Below, one piece after another: positions 1 to 6,052 of a stretch of DNA of 64,000 nt (positions are counted from its first letter, which is position 1; every line of letters begins with the position of its first letter). Position numbers and translations under genes: made by a program. This DNA comes from Saccharibacillus deserti. Its GTDB lineage: Bacteria > Bacillota > Bacilli > Paenibacillales > Paenibacillaceae. The notes under the pieces are model-generated. The model searched no databases, had not been told where the DNA came from, and saw only the letters and a program-made list of their open reading frames with translations. The stretch spans positions 1 through 64,000 of the forward strand of contig NZ_JABJVN010000008.1 of NCBI RefSeq assembly GCF_013618475.1. Reading direction: 5' to 3'.

Positions 1-113
1 CGGTTGATGCGAAGACCCGAAGACAGTTTTTCCATGTTCTTGCTCGCTGCCGCGCTGTTCAGTCCCATGTTGCGGTGCGTGTTGACGGCTTGAATATTGT
101 GGTTGATAATCAT
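1..113 (-). CDS. hag: flagellin, N-terminal fragment (runs off window edge)
   Basis: The first 37 codons of flagellin, the filament subunit exported by the flagellar type III apparatus. The protein begins [15 protein letters not shown] and continues to [10 protein letters not shown], the very conserved D0 region of bacterial flagellins. The ATG at 113 is preceded by AGGGAGGA about 8 nt upstream. The rest of the gene lies outside the window. It sits directly downstream of fliW-csrA, as in Bacillus subtilis. In that species FliW binds free flagellin and releases CsrA, which then represses hag translation. The leader here carries matching CsrA sites (see 119-157). Identity is certain; only the fragment is visible. 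Confidence 0.96.
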   Translation of the reverse strand, partial: MIINHNIQAVNTHRNMGLNSAAASKNMEKLSSGLRIN

Positions 114-118
114 GATTT

Positions 119-157
119 GTTTCCTCCCTGAATTTGGTTATTCCCACATCCATGTGG
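119..157 (-). promoter_or_regulatory. CsrA-binding leader of hag (hairpin BS1 plus Shine-Dalgarno-overlapping BS2)
   Basis: Read on the minus strand, 157-144 is CCACAT-GG-ATGTGG, a hairpin whose loop presents GGA. Its core ACATGGATGT differs at one base from ACARGGATGT, the core of the selected CsrA site. A second GGA lies in the Shine-Dalgarno AGGGAGGA (122-129). Two sites, the second covering the ribosome site, is the arrangement known for B. subtilis hag. Seen directly: the palindrome and the GGA motifs. Inferred: CsrA binding. Confidence 0.75.
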
Positions 158-218
158 TTTTTAAGCTTGGGTCTACTCACAGAAACCAGCTCCGTGCCGC
201 TCCCCTGCCTTAATATAT

Positions 219-226
219 ATATCGTT
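219..226 (-). promoter_or_regulatory. possible sigma-D -10 element for hag
   Basis: The minus strand reads AACGATAT, 6 of 8 matches to the sigma-D -10 GCCGATAT. It would start transcription roughly 100 nt before the hag ATG, leaving room for the CsrA leader. No good TAAA -35 is found at the normal distance, so this is only a candidate. Confidence 0.3.
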
Positions 227-273
227 GTCTTTTTCGGTTTGATGAATAGTTCATACAAAAATTCTCGCTTTTT

Positions 274-504
274 TTAATCTTTTTTGGTTTGCGTTTGAAG
301 CAAAGCGAGAAATTGTTTAGGATCGATAGCCGCGCTCTCGTTATTTTCCTGAACAGAAGCCAAAATTTCCTTGCGGAAAATTTCCACCTGCTTCGGAGCC
401 TTGATTCCAAGCTTGATCGTATCGCCTTCCACAGAGAGTACGGTCAGCTCTACATCGTCTCCGATTACAATAGACTCTCCTTTTTTCCTTGAAAGTACCA
501 GCAT
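274..504 (-). CDS. csrA: translational regulator CsrA
   Basis: A 76-residue RNA-binding dimer that represses translation of target mRNAs, here expected to be flagellin. The N-terminus MLVLSRKKGESIVIGDD and the later GDTIKLGIKAPKQVEIFRKE form the beta-strand core of the family, and length is normal. The start overlaps the fliW stop as TAATG (A at 504 shared), which implies translational coupling between CsrA and its antagonist FliW. The gene ends 160 bp before hag with no terminator between. The C-terminal tail (ALLQTQTKKD) is variable in the family. Function is well supported by motif and context. Confidence 0.97.
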   Translation of the reverse strand: MLVLSRKKGESIVIGDDVELTVLSVEGDTIKLGIKAPKQVEIFRKEILASVQENNESAAIDPKQFLALLQTQTKKD

Positions 505-950
505 TAGACTCCCCCGCTTTCATCTTGGGATGGCTGATTCAGAAAATGTTTGGTTTGGTAAGAAGTATTCTGCAGCACAATCTGACGCCCCAAACTGTCG
601 GAAGTATTAAAAACAAGCGGAGCCAACAGATTGATGGTCGTACGGGCCGGATTGCTGTTCCAAGTTACAATGCAGCGAACCGCGACTCCTTTTTCTTCCG
701 TAATGCCAAGTTCATTGATCAATTCATCGGAAAGTTCAAACTCGTAATCCGGAAAATGTACAAACGGGTCCGTGACAATGAAAGCCAATTCCGCCTGATT
801 AACGGCCTGCAAATAACTGTAGGTGCCATCCACATCGCAAAGCACATACTCCGTAACCTCTTCAAAACCGGGAATTCCTTTTGGGAACGTAATCAGATCT
901 TCTTCGCCCACAGTGAGCTCGCCCAAATGGACGGATTGAATTTGTACCAT
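504..950 (-). CDS. fliW: flagellar assembly factor FliW
   Basis: A 148-residue cytoplasmic protein that binds flagellin or CsrA in a partner switch tying hag translation to filament export. Characteristic segments are GEEDLITFPKGIPGFEE near the N-terminus, VTDPFVHFPDYEFEL in the middle and a C-terminal NLLAPLVFN strand. A GGAGGAT Shine-Dalgarno lies at 957-965. It is coupled to csrA by a TAATG overlap. A terminator-like hairpin separates it from flgL. The yviE-type gene found between flgL and fliW in B. subtilis is absent. Confidence 0.96.
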   Translation of the reverse strand: MVQIQSVHLGELTVGEEDLITFPKGIPGFEEVTEYVLCDVDGTYSYLQAVNQAELAFIVTDPFVHFPDYEFELSDELINELGITEEKGVAVRCIVTWNSNPARTTINLLAPLVFNTSDSLGRQIVLQNTSYQTKHFLNQPSQDESGGV

Positions 951-963
951 GCTAGATCCTCCT

Positions 964-1002
964 CGCGATTTAAAAAAAGCTACGGATCGTTGTCCATAGC
1001 TT
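964..1002 (-). terminator. intrinsic terminator or attenuator between flgL and fliW
   Basis: On the minus strand AAGCTAtGGA and TCCgTAGCTT form a stem of about 9 pairs with a short loop, followed by seven T residues (971-978 region). It lies 3' of flgL and only a few bases before the fliW Shine-Dalgarno. It could end the flgK-flgL transcript or lower fliW-csrA read-through. Confidence 0.65.
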
Positions 1003-1046
1003 CAGATTATCTGTTCAGTCATAAAAATTCAACAATATCCCTATTC

Positions 1047-1952
1047 TTAACGCATAAAGTCGATCAGGGAAGTACTCATGATATTAGCCGAAGACTTGAG
1101 TGCAGCTTCGTAAACCGTTTGGGCACTGGTCGCTTTGATTAAAGCCTCTGCGACATCCAAATCTTCCGTTTTGGAAAGCAGTGTTGTCGTATTCGTTTCC
1201 TGATCCAAAAGACGGCTGTTAACAAGCTCGACACGGTTTGTGCGCGCGCCGACTTCCGAACGGGCTGCAAGCATCTTATTGGTTCGCGATTCTACGCCGC
1301 CCATTTCTGCCGTTATATTGCTCTGGTCGCCGGAATTCATGGCGGCAATTACTCGGTCCATCACGGCAAATACATTATCCGTATCGCCTTTCATACCGAA
1401 AAACTCATTGCCCGACGTATTGATTTGAAATTGAATATTTTCGCCAATCACGTATTTTACCGCCGTATTATCCGTTTCTACTTGAGCATAATCCGTTCCC
1501 GCCGCAGTAGGATAGGGAATACTTCCATAATCTTGGCCGTTAAAAATAAACTTGCCGCTAAATTTGCTGTTGCCGATATCAACAAGCTGCTTTTTCAATT
1601 GCTCCACTTCACTTGCAGCAGCCTTCATGTCCGACTCGGAATACGTACCGGTGCTGCTTTGTACCATAAGTTCTTTTAGCCTTGTCATGACATCGCCGGC
1701 ACTGCCCATCTGGCTGTCCGTTTCGTCCAACCAGCTCTGCGCCGTGTCTGTCGCTCGCTGGAACTGCTCGTTGCCGGCCAGCTGCGAACGGTAACGAAGC
1801 GCATAGGTCACGCCGACCGGGTCGTCAGAAGGTTTGGTGATTTTGCGGCCCGTGGAGATCTGATTTTCCAAGCTGTCCATTTTGTACATATTTTTATTCA
1901 AGTTTCCGAGGAGCGTGGAGCTCATCATATTGGACGTCATCCGAATGGTCAT
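1047..1952 (-). CDS. flgL: flagellar hook-filament junction protein FlgL (HAP3)
   Basis: A 301-residue flagellin-like junction protein that joins FlgK to the filament. The N-terminal D0/D1 helix contains STLLGNLNKNMYKM, the conserved ISTGRKITKPSDDP and VGVTYALRYRSQL; the C-terminal helix ends in ALKSSANIMSTSLIDFMR. Overall length is normal for FlgL and shorter than flagellins with long central domains. AAGGAGGAATTGACCC precedes the ATG at 1952, and only 21 bp separate it from flgK, so the two are co-transcribed. The protein is secreted without a signal peptide by the flagellar export apparatus. Confidence 0.95.
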   Translation of the reverse strand: MTIRMTSNMMSSTLLGNLNKNMYKMDSLENQISTGRKITKPSDDPVGVTYALRYRSQLAGNEQFQRATDTAQSWLDETDSQMGSAGDVMTRLKELMVQSSTGTYSESDMKAAASEVEQLKKQLVDIGNSKFSGKFIFNGQDYGSIPYPTAAGTDYAQVETDNTAVKYVIGENIQFQINTSGNEFFGMKGDTDNVFAVMDRVIAAMNSGDQSNITAEMGGVESRTNKMLAARSEVGARTNRVELVNSRLLDQETNTTTLLSKTEDLDVAEALIKATSAQTVYEAALKSSANIMSTSLIDFMR

Positions 1953-1973
1953 GGGTCAATTCCTCCTTGGAAA

Positions 1974-3551
1974 TTAGCGACCGACCGTGCCGGTGCCGTT
2001 AATCAGTTTGTCGAGCATCTCGTCGAACGTCGTCATGAAGCGGGCGCTCGCGTTGTAAGCCTGCTGGAATTTGACCAGGTTGGTCATTTCTTCGTCCATG
2101 GATACGCCGCTGACCGACTGTCTGAGCGTTTCGACCTGATCGGACAGATCGGTCGCGTTTTGCGCTTGACGAGCCGCTTCTTTCGACTGCACGCCAAGCT
2201 GGCCCGTAATCGAACCGAAGTAGTCGTCGATCGTGACCGGCTCGGAAGCCGCGCTGCCGAAGTCGAACTTCATGCTTTTCATGTCGGCCATGATCAGTGC
2301 CAAGCCCGCATTGCCGGTCACGACGGACTCGCCGGTCGTTCCTACTCCCGTCACGCGGAAAGAAGAAGCGATCAGGTTCGGATTGTTCTGGATTAGCGGG
2401 TTTAAGGTAATGCCCCCGGCGCCCGTACCCGTGAACAGATCAACGCCCGCCGACGGCGTCGTCCCGTCGATCGTATAGCCGACTTTCATCAGTCCGTTGA
2501 TCCCGTCCACTTTGACTTTGAGATCGCCGTTCAGCGTCCGGTTGTTGGCCGTATTCGAGAACGTCGTGCTGGTCTCCGTGCCGTCGGCATTGACCACGCT
2601 CAGCGTCGTTCCGTCCGGAAGCACGCTTCCCGCCGGAAGTGTCACTTCGAACTTGCCGTTTGCCAGCGTATTGGCCAACGTGTTCAACTGGTCCTGGTAG
2701 TCCACGACGTAATCGTCGCGCGACACGAACATGCCGTACACTTCGCCTTTATCCAGCGTTCCACCGTCGTAGGCGGCTTTTAAAGTCGCTTCCGTTACAG
2801 GCACCACGTTATTGGCAGCTCCGATCGCTTCGACGCCGCCAAGCGCGATCTGGTAACCGGTATCCAACTTGGTCACCGTAACGTTCGCAATCTTGGACAG
2901 TTGATCGACCGCATAATCGCGCTGATCGCTAAGATCGTTTGCATTGTTGCCCAGACTTTCGACTTTGTTGATTCCCGCATTCAGGTCGGAAATCGTCTTC
3001 AGCAGCGAATTGACTTCCGTCGCCTTCAAATTGATATTGGCGGTCAGGTCGGTCTTCATCGCATCGAGCTGTTTCGAAGTCTGATTCAGGGAATCCGTCA
3101 TGGCAAGCGTCGTTTCCTTGATGATTTTCCGGTTCGTAATGTCCTGCGGATCTTTGCTGAAGTCGGACCAGGCCGACCAGAAATTGTTCATGACGGCGCT
3201 AAGGCCCGTCTCCGAAGGTTCGTTCACGATGGCTTCCAGCTTGCCGAGCGTCTCCTGACGCACTGTCCAGCCGCCGAGCCCGCTGTTCTCGCCGCGGAAT
3301 TGATCGTCCAGGTAGGATTCGCGCACGCGGGTAATCGAAGTCACTTCCACGCCGCTGCCGAGCTGTCCGGGGCTGACCCAATTGCGCAGTCCCGGCGTTT
3401 CGAACGCCGTCGTGGCTTTCGTGTTGACGACTTGGCGGGAATAGCCCGCCGTGTTCGCGTTCGCGATATTATGTCCGGTCGTGCTCAGCGCCGTCGTCTG
3501 AGTGAACAAGCTGCGTTTGGCCGTTTCCAAAGAATGAAAAGTAGATGTCAT
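1974..3551 (-). CDS. flgK: flagellar hook-associated protein FlgK (HAP1)
   Basis: A 525-residue hook-filament junction protein. The N-terminal D0 segment has FTQTTALSTTGHNIANANTA followed by GYSRQVV, the classic rod/hook/HAP motif. The C-terminus has MDEEMTNLVKFQQAYNASAR and ends near FDEMLDKLING. The middle (about 290-420) is a variable domain rich in Gly, Thr and Asn. AAAGGAGAG precedes the ATG. It lies 19 bp after flgN, whose product is its export chaperone, and 21 bp before flgL. Length is typical of Firmicutes FlgK. Confidence 0.97.
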   Translation of the reverse strand: MTSTFHSLETAKRSLFTQTTALSTTGHNIANANTAGYSRQVVNTKATTAFETPGLRNWVSPGQLGSGVEVTSITRVRESYLDDQFRGENSGLGGWTVRQETLGKLEAIVNEPSETGLSAVMNNFWSAWSDFSKDPQDITNRKIIKETTLAMTDSLNQTSKQLDAMKTDLTANINLKATEVNSLLKTISDLNAGINKVESLGNNANDLSDQRDYAVDQLSKIANVTVTKLDTGYQIALGGVEAIGAANNVVPVTEATLKAAYDGGTLDKGEVYGMFVSRDDYVVDYQDQLNTLANTLANGKFEVTLPAGSVLPDGTTLSVVNADGTETSTTFSNTANNRTLNGDLKVKVDGINGLMKVGYTIDGTTPSAGVDLFTGTGAGGITLNPLIQNNPNLIASSFRVTGVGTTGESVVTGNAGLALIMADMKSMKFDFGSAASEPVTIDDYFGSITGQLGVQSKEAARQAQNATDLSDQVETLRQSVSGVSMDEEMTNLVKFQQAYNASARFMTTFDEMLDKLINGTGTVGR

Positions 3552-3570
3552 GAGTTCTCTCCTTTACTCG

Positions 3571-4071
3571 TTAACTGCGTCGGTCGAACATGCCCGAACG
3601 GCCGTAACCGTAGGACTGGGCAGCCGGGTGCTGATAAGTATTTTCCTGCTCGGGGCGATAAGACATCAGTTCCATTGAAAGGTCGATAAAAGATAAGGCC
3701 TGCTCGATCAGCTGGCGGTTCGTATCGTTGATTTGTTTGAGACGCATCAGGGTGTTTGAAAGGCGAGCGTGCACGTCCAGCAGCTCCCGTTTCTCGTCCG
3801 GATCGAAAACGAGCCGGGAAATCTCGGCGATCGTCAGTTTAAGCCGGGACTTGATGCCGCGTTCCTGCATGAAGGCGTAAGCCAGTTCGCCGCGCTGCTC
3901 GTCTTCCGCCTGAATGCGTTTGAGCAGCTTCGATTCGCGGTTCATCGTGGCGATGAATACGTCGATTTCGTTTTTGATGACGGCTTCCTTTTTCGCCCCG
4001 GCAATTTCGATCATTTCAAGATGGGAACGGTTCAGCTGCTCCAGCTGTCCGATTAACGGCTTTAGTGCCAC
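3571..4071 (-). CDS. flgN: FlgN-type export chaperone for FlgK/FlgL
   Basis: A 166-residue, largely alpha-helical cytoplasmic protein of the FlgN family (YvyG in B. subtilis), the chaperone for FlgK and FlgL before export. The sequence is Leu/Glu/Arg rich, with heptad-like helices and the family-typical LLDVHARLSNTLMRLKQIND before the C-terminal helix, which holds SFIDLSMELM. A Gln/Tyr/Gly-rich tail follows. The start is GTG at 4071, with AAAGGTGA 6 nt upstream. Its position between flgM and flgK supports the assignment more strongly than sequence identity, which is low in this family. Confidence 0.88.
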   Translation of the reverse strand: MALKPLIGQLEQLNRSHLEMIEIAGAKKEAVIKNEIDVFIATMNRESKLLKRIQAEDEQRGELAYAFMQERGIKSRLKLTIAEISRLVFDPDEKRELLDVHARLSNTLMRLKQINDTNRQLIEQALSFIDLSMELMSYRPEQENTYQHPAAQSYGYGRSGMFDRRS

Positions 4072-4092
4072 GATCGTTCACCTTTCTTTCCG

Positions 4093-4154
4093 AATATTTT
4101 AAAAAGAGGACTTCTTCAAAAACGCCGGATTGACCGGGTCTCTGAAAAAGTCCC
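4093..4154 (-). terminator. weak hairpin with T-run between flgM and flgN
   Basis: On the minus strand GGACTTTTTCA and TGAAGAAGTCC can pair across a loop of about 24 nt and are followed by TCTTTTT. The large loop makes it a weak terminator or attenuator. flgN may be expressed by read-through from the flgM promoter. Confidence 0.35.
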
Positions 4155-4181
4155 CCATTCCGTTATAACCTTTATCGGTTA

Positions 4182-4451
4182 TTACGCCAGATATGGTAAG
4201 AGCTTTTCGGCAATTTTATTCGCATCCACCGAATAAGTTCCTGCAGCGACCTGCTGCTTCAGATCCTGGATGCGTGCAGCGCGCTCGCTGTCGGCCGGCT
4301 TCTTTGCTGCTTGCAGCATCTCCATCGCCTCCGTGGAAATTGTCACTTCGTCTTTGCGGGCCGATTTCTTGGTTTCTTCGGTACGCTGTGTTTCGCTTGT
4401 CCGTTGGTAAGGATTAAGGGCACCGATTCGAGTTGTGTCGTTGATTTTCAT
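4182..4451 (-). CDS. flgM: anti-sigma-D factor FlgM
   Basis: An 89-residue negative regulator that holds sigma-D (FliA) inactive until the hook is complete, then is exported. The N-terminus MKINDTTRIGALNPYQ and the C-terminal VAAGTYSVDANKIAEKLL are the FlgM signature; the latter is the sigma-binding helix pair. AGGAGGT lies 10 nt before the ATG. A strong sigma-D-like promoter (4521-4548) lies just upstream, giving the usual feedback loop. It heads the flgM-flgN-flgK-flgL unit. Confidence 0.95.
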   Translation of the reverse strand: MKINDTTRIGALNPYQRTSETQRTEETKKSARKDEVTISTEAMEMLQAAKKPADSERAARIQDLKQQVAAGTYSVDANKIAEKLLPYLA

Positions 4452-4492
4452 AATATGATAACCTCCTGAAGGTTTGATTTTCGCCGTCTAAG

Positions 4493-4530
4493 TAAAAGCA
4501 CCGATAAGCTTATAATAAGTTTATCGGCGC
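4493..4530 (-). terminator. hairpin after yvyF, overlapping the flgM promoter
   Basis: On the minus strand GCGCCGATAA and TTATCGGTGC form a stem of about 9 pairs, followed by TTTTA. It can end yvyF transcripts. Its 5' arm contains the GCCGATAA used as the flgM sigma-D -10, so the two functions overlap and only one may be real. Confidence 0.5.
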
Positions 4531-4548
4531 CTGTTCAAACAATGTTTA
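4521..4548 (-). promoter_or_regulatory. predicted sigma-D promoter of flgM
   Basis: The minus strand reads TAAA (4548-4545), 16 nt, then GCCGATAA (4528-4521). This is 4/4 and 7/8 to the sigma-D consensus TAAA-N15-GCCGATAT. It lies about 70 bp before the flgM start, where B. subtilis also has a sigma-D promoter. Confidence 0.7.
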
Positions 4549-4642
4549 GAGCTATTCAAAGAAAAAAATTAAATTGTCAAGCGTAAATTTGGGCTATTTC
4601 CGTTTCGGAGTTCCTATTGCTGGGTAAGAAAGCACGGATTTT

Positions 4643-5047
4643 TTAGTCTCTTCTGAACCGATCGACCGTTTTATAAGCGCCACCGCCCTGTTTCTGAGGA
4701 GCGTCCGCCTTCTCTTTGCCGGCTTCGCGAAGATCTCCGGCCAATTTTGTACGGCAAGAATCGCACATATTCCCTTCGCGGATAAAGGTTCCGCACACTT
4801 CGCAGGCGTAGCTGAGGTTTGGCGCGTTGGCGATCGAAATGCGGCCTTCCCGGATAAACATTGTAATCTGCTTGACGGCAACTCCGGTCTCTTCGGACAA
4901 TTCCTGCATATTCGCGCCTTTGTTTTCACGCAGATATTTGACGCAAGCCTCATATTCGTTCTCGATATCTTTCGCGCAGTTCGCGCAGATTCCTTTGAAG
5001 TTCATTACAAAAACCTTGCCGCAGCGCGGACAGTTTGCCAAATTCAT
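4643..5047 (-). CDS. yvyF: flagellar operon zinc-ribbon protein YvyF (TIGR03826 type)
   Basis: A 134-residue cytoplasmic protein of unknown biochemical role, conserved between comF and flgM in Bacillales. Two Cys pairs near the N-terminus (CPRCGK and CANCAKD) and two later (CEVCGTFIREGNMCDSC) make two zinc ribbons. Between them is a winged-helix-like segment, ELSEETGVAVKQITMFIREG. The ATG at 5047 has AAGGAGG upstream. An upstream in-frame ATG at 5089 lacks one and adds an Arg-rich stretch. The C-terminal tail is basic and Gly-rich. Role beyond flagellar association is unknown. Confidence 0.85.
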   Translation of the reverse strand: MNLANCPRCGKVFVMNFKGICANCAKDIENEYEACVKYLRENKGANMQELSEETGVAVKQITMFIREGRISIANAPNLSYACEVCGTFIREGNMCDSCRTKLAGDLREAGKEKADAPQKQGGGAYKTVDRFRRD

Positions 5048-5102
5048 AGGGGGTTGCCTCCTTGTCGTTCTTTGCCGATGCAGCGGCATGTTCCAAGCTT
5101 AT

Positions 5103-5130
5103 ATATCGGATATCTGTCATCTATCTGTTA
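5103..5130 (-). promoter_or_regulatory. predicted sigma-D promoter of yvyF
   Basis: The minus strand reads TAAC, 16 nt, TCCGATAT. The -10 matches 7/8 and the -35 matches 3/4 of the sigma-D consensus, with the same 16-nt spacer as the flgM site. It ends about 55 bp before the yvyF ATG. Confidence 0.55.
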
Positions 5131-5151
5131 AAGTTCGGCACTTCTCCTATC

Positions 5152-5179
5152 ATTTTAACGCAAAGCGCAGTGATTACAA
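5152..5179 (-). promoter_or_regulatory. predicted sigma-A promoter of yvyF
   Basis: The minus strand reads TTGTAA-N16-TAAAAT immediately after comFC. It gives a housekeeping start in addition to the sigma-D site 20 bp further down. Confidence 0.5.
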
Positions 5180-5185
5180 GCGCTT

Positions 5186-6052
5186 TTACGAGCGGGCAAG
5201 CGTCAGGCTGTACACAAGAACGGGGCGTTTGAAGCCGGTCTCCAGCGTCTTGAGTACGGAGGCGCAGACGGCGGCCGTCGTTCCGGTTGTGTAAATATCG
5301 TCGATCAATAGGATGCGTATAGGAAAAGACCCTTGGGGATCTTTCCTATTTCCTATAGAGTCCCATTGTTTAAAAAACCGGGGGTCTAAATTAGGAGCCA
5401 AGCAAAAGGCCCCTTCCAAATTCCGCAGCCGCTCGGCGCGTGTCTTGAAACTTTGCTTGCCGGTATGCACGGTACGGGCCAGCAGCTCTCCGGCAGGAAG
5501 GCGCAGACGCCCGGCCAGCAGCCTCCCAAGCCGCTCCGCCTGGTTGAACCCGCGTTCTTCGAGGCGCTCTGCGCTGAGCGGAACCCAGGTAATCCAATCC
5601 GCGTTCCAAACGGAAGAACGGCGCGATGAATCGAATACGGACAGCGGCGAAGCAAAAGGACCGGATTGAGGGAAAGGCTTTGACAATTCGCGCCGCATCC
5701 GCTGATAAGTCTGTTCCAGCAGGATCGAAAACGGCTCGGCAAACCCTTCCCGGGCGCCGTATTTGTATTCGGCGATCCATTCGCGCATGACGGTATCGTA
5801 CAGGACCGCACTCCGGTTCAGGACAAACGCCCGGAGCAAGGCTTCCGGCCGCAGACAATCGGGACAGCCGTGCGCGCGCCCGCAGATCGGGCAGCGCGGC
5901 TCGACGATCCGGGGAACCTTGGCCGCGCAGTATTCGCACAATAGCGGAAGCGAAGCTCCTACCCGGGCAGAACGTCCGCAGACCAGGCAGCTCTCAAGAC
6001 GCGGAGACAACAGCCTCCGCAGGGCGGCAAAAATCTTTTTGTCTCTGCTCAT
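5186..6052 (-). CDS. comFC: competence protein ComFC (phosphoribosyltransferase-fold)
   Basis: A 288-residue cytoplasmic protein used in natural transformation, a partner of the ComFA translocase. The N-terminus carries a zinc-ribbon block with Cys at 22, 25, 39, 42, 54, 57, 63 and 66. The C-terminus holds the phosphoribosyltransferase loop LLIDDIYTTGTTAAVC at about 248-263. The insert around 215-245 (LAPNLDPRFFKQWDSIGNRK) separates the LGRLLAGRL core from the loop and is longer than usual. The start overlaps the comFA stop as ATGA, so translation is coupled. comFB, which lies between them in B. subtilis, is missing. Confidence 0.93.
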   Translation of the reverse strand: MSRDKKIFAALRRLLSPRLESCLVCGRSARVGASLPLLCEYCAAKVPRIVEPRCPICGRAHGCPDCLRPEALLRAFVLNRSAVLYDTVMREWIAEYKYGAREGFAEPFSILLEQTYQRMRRELSKPFPQSGPFASPLSVFDSSRRSSVWNADWITWVPLSAERLEERGFNQAERLGRLLAGRLRLPAGELLARTVHTGKQSFKTRAERLRNLEGAFCLAPNLDPRFFKQWDSIGNRKDPQGSFPIRILLIDDIYTTGTTAAVCASVLKTLETGFKRPVLVYSLTLARS

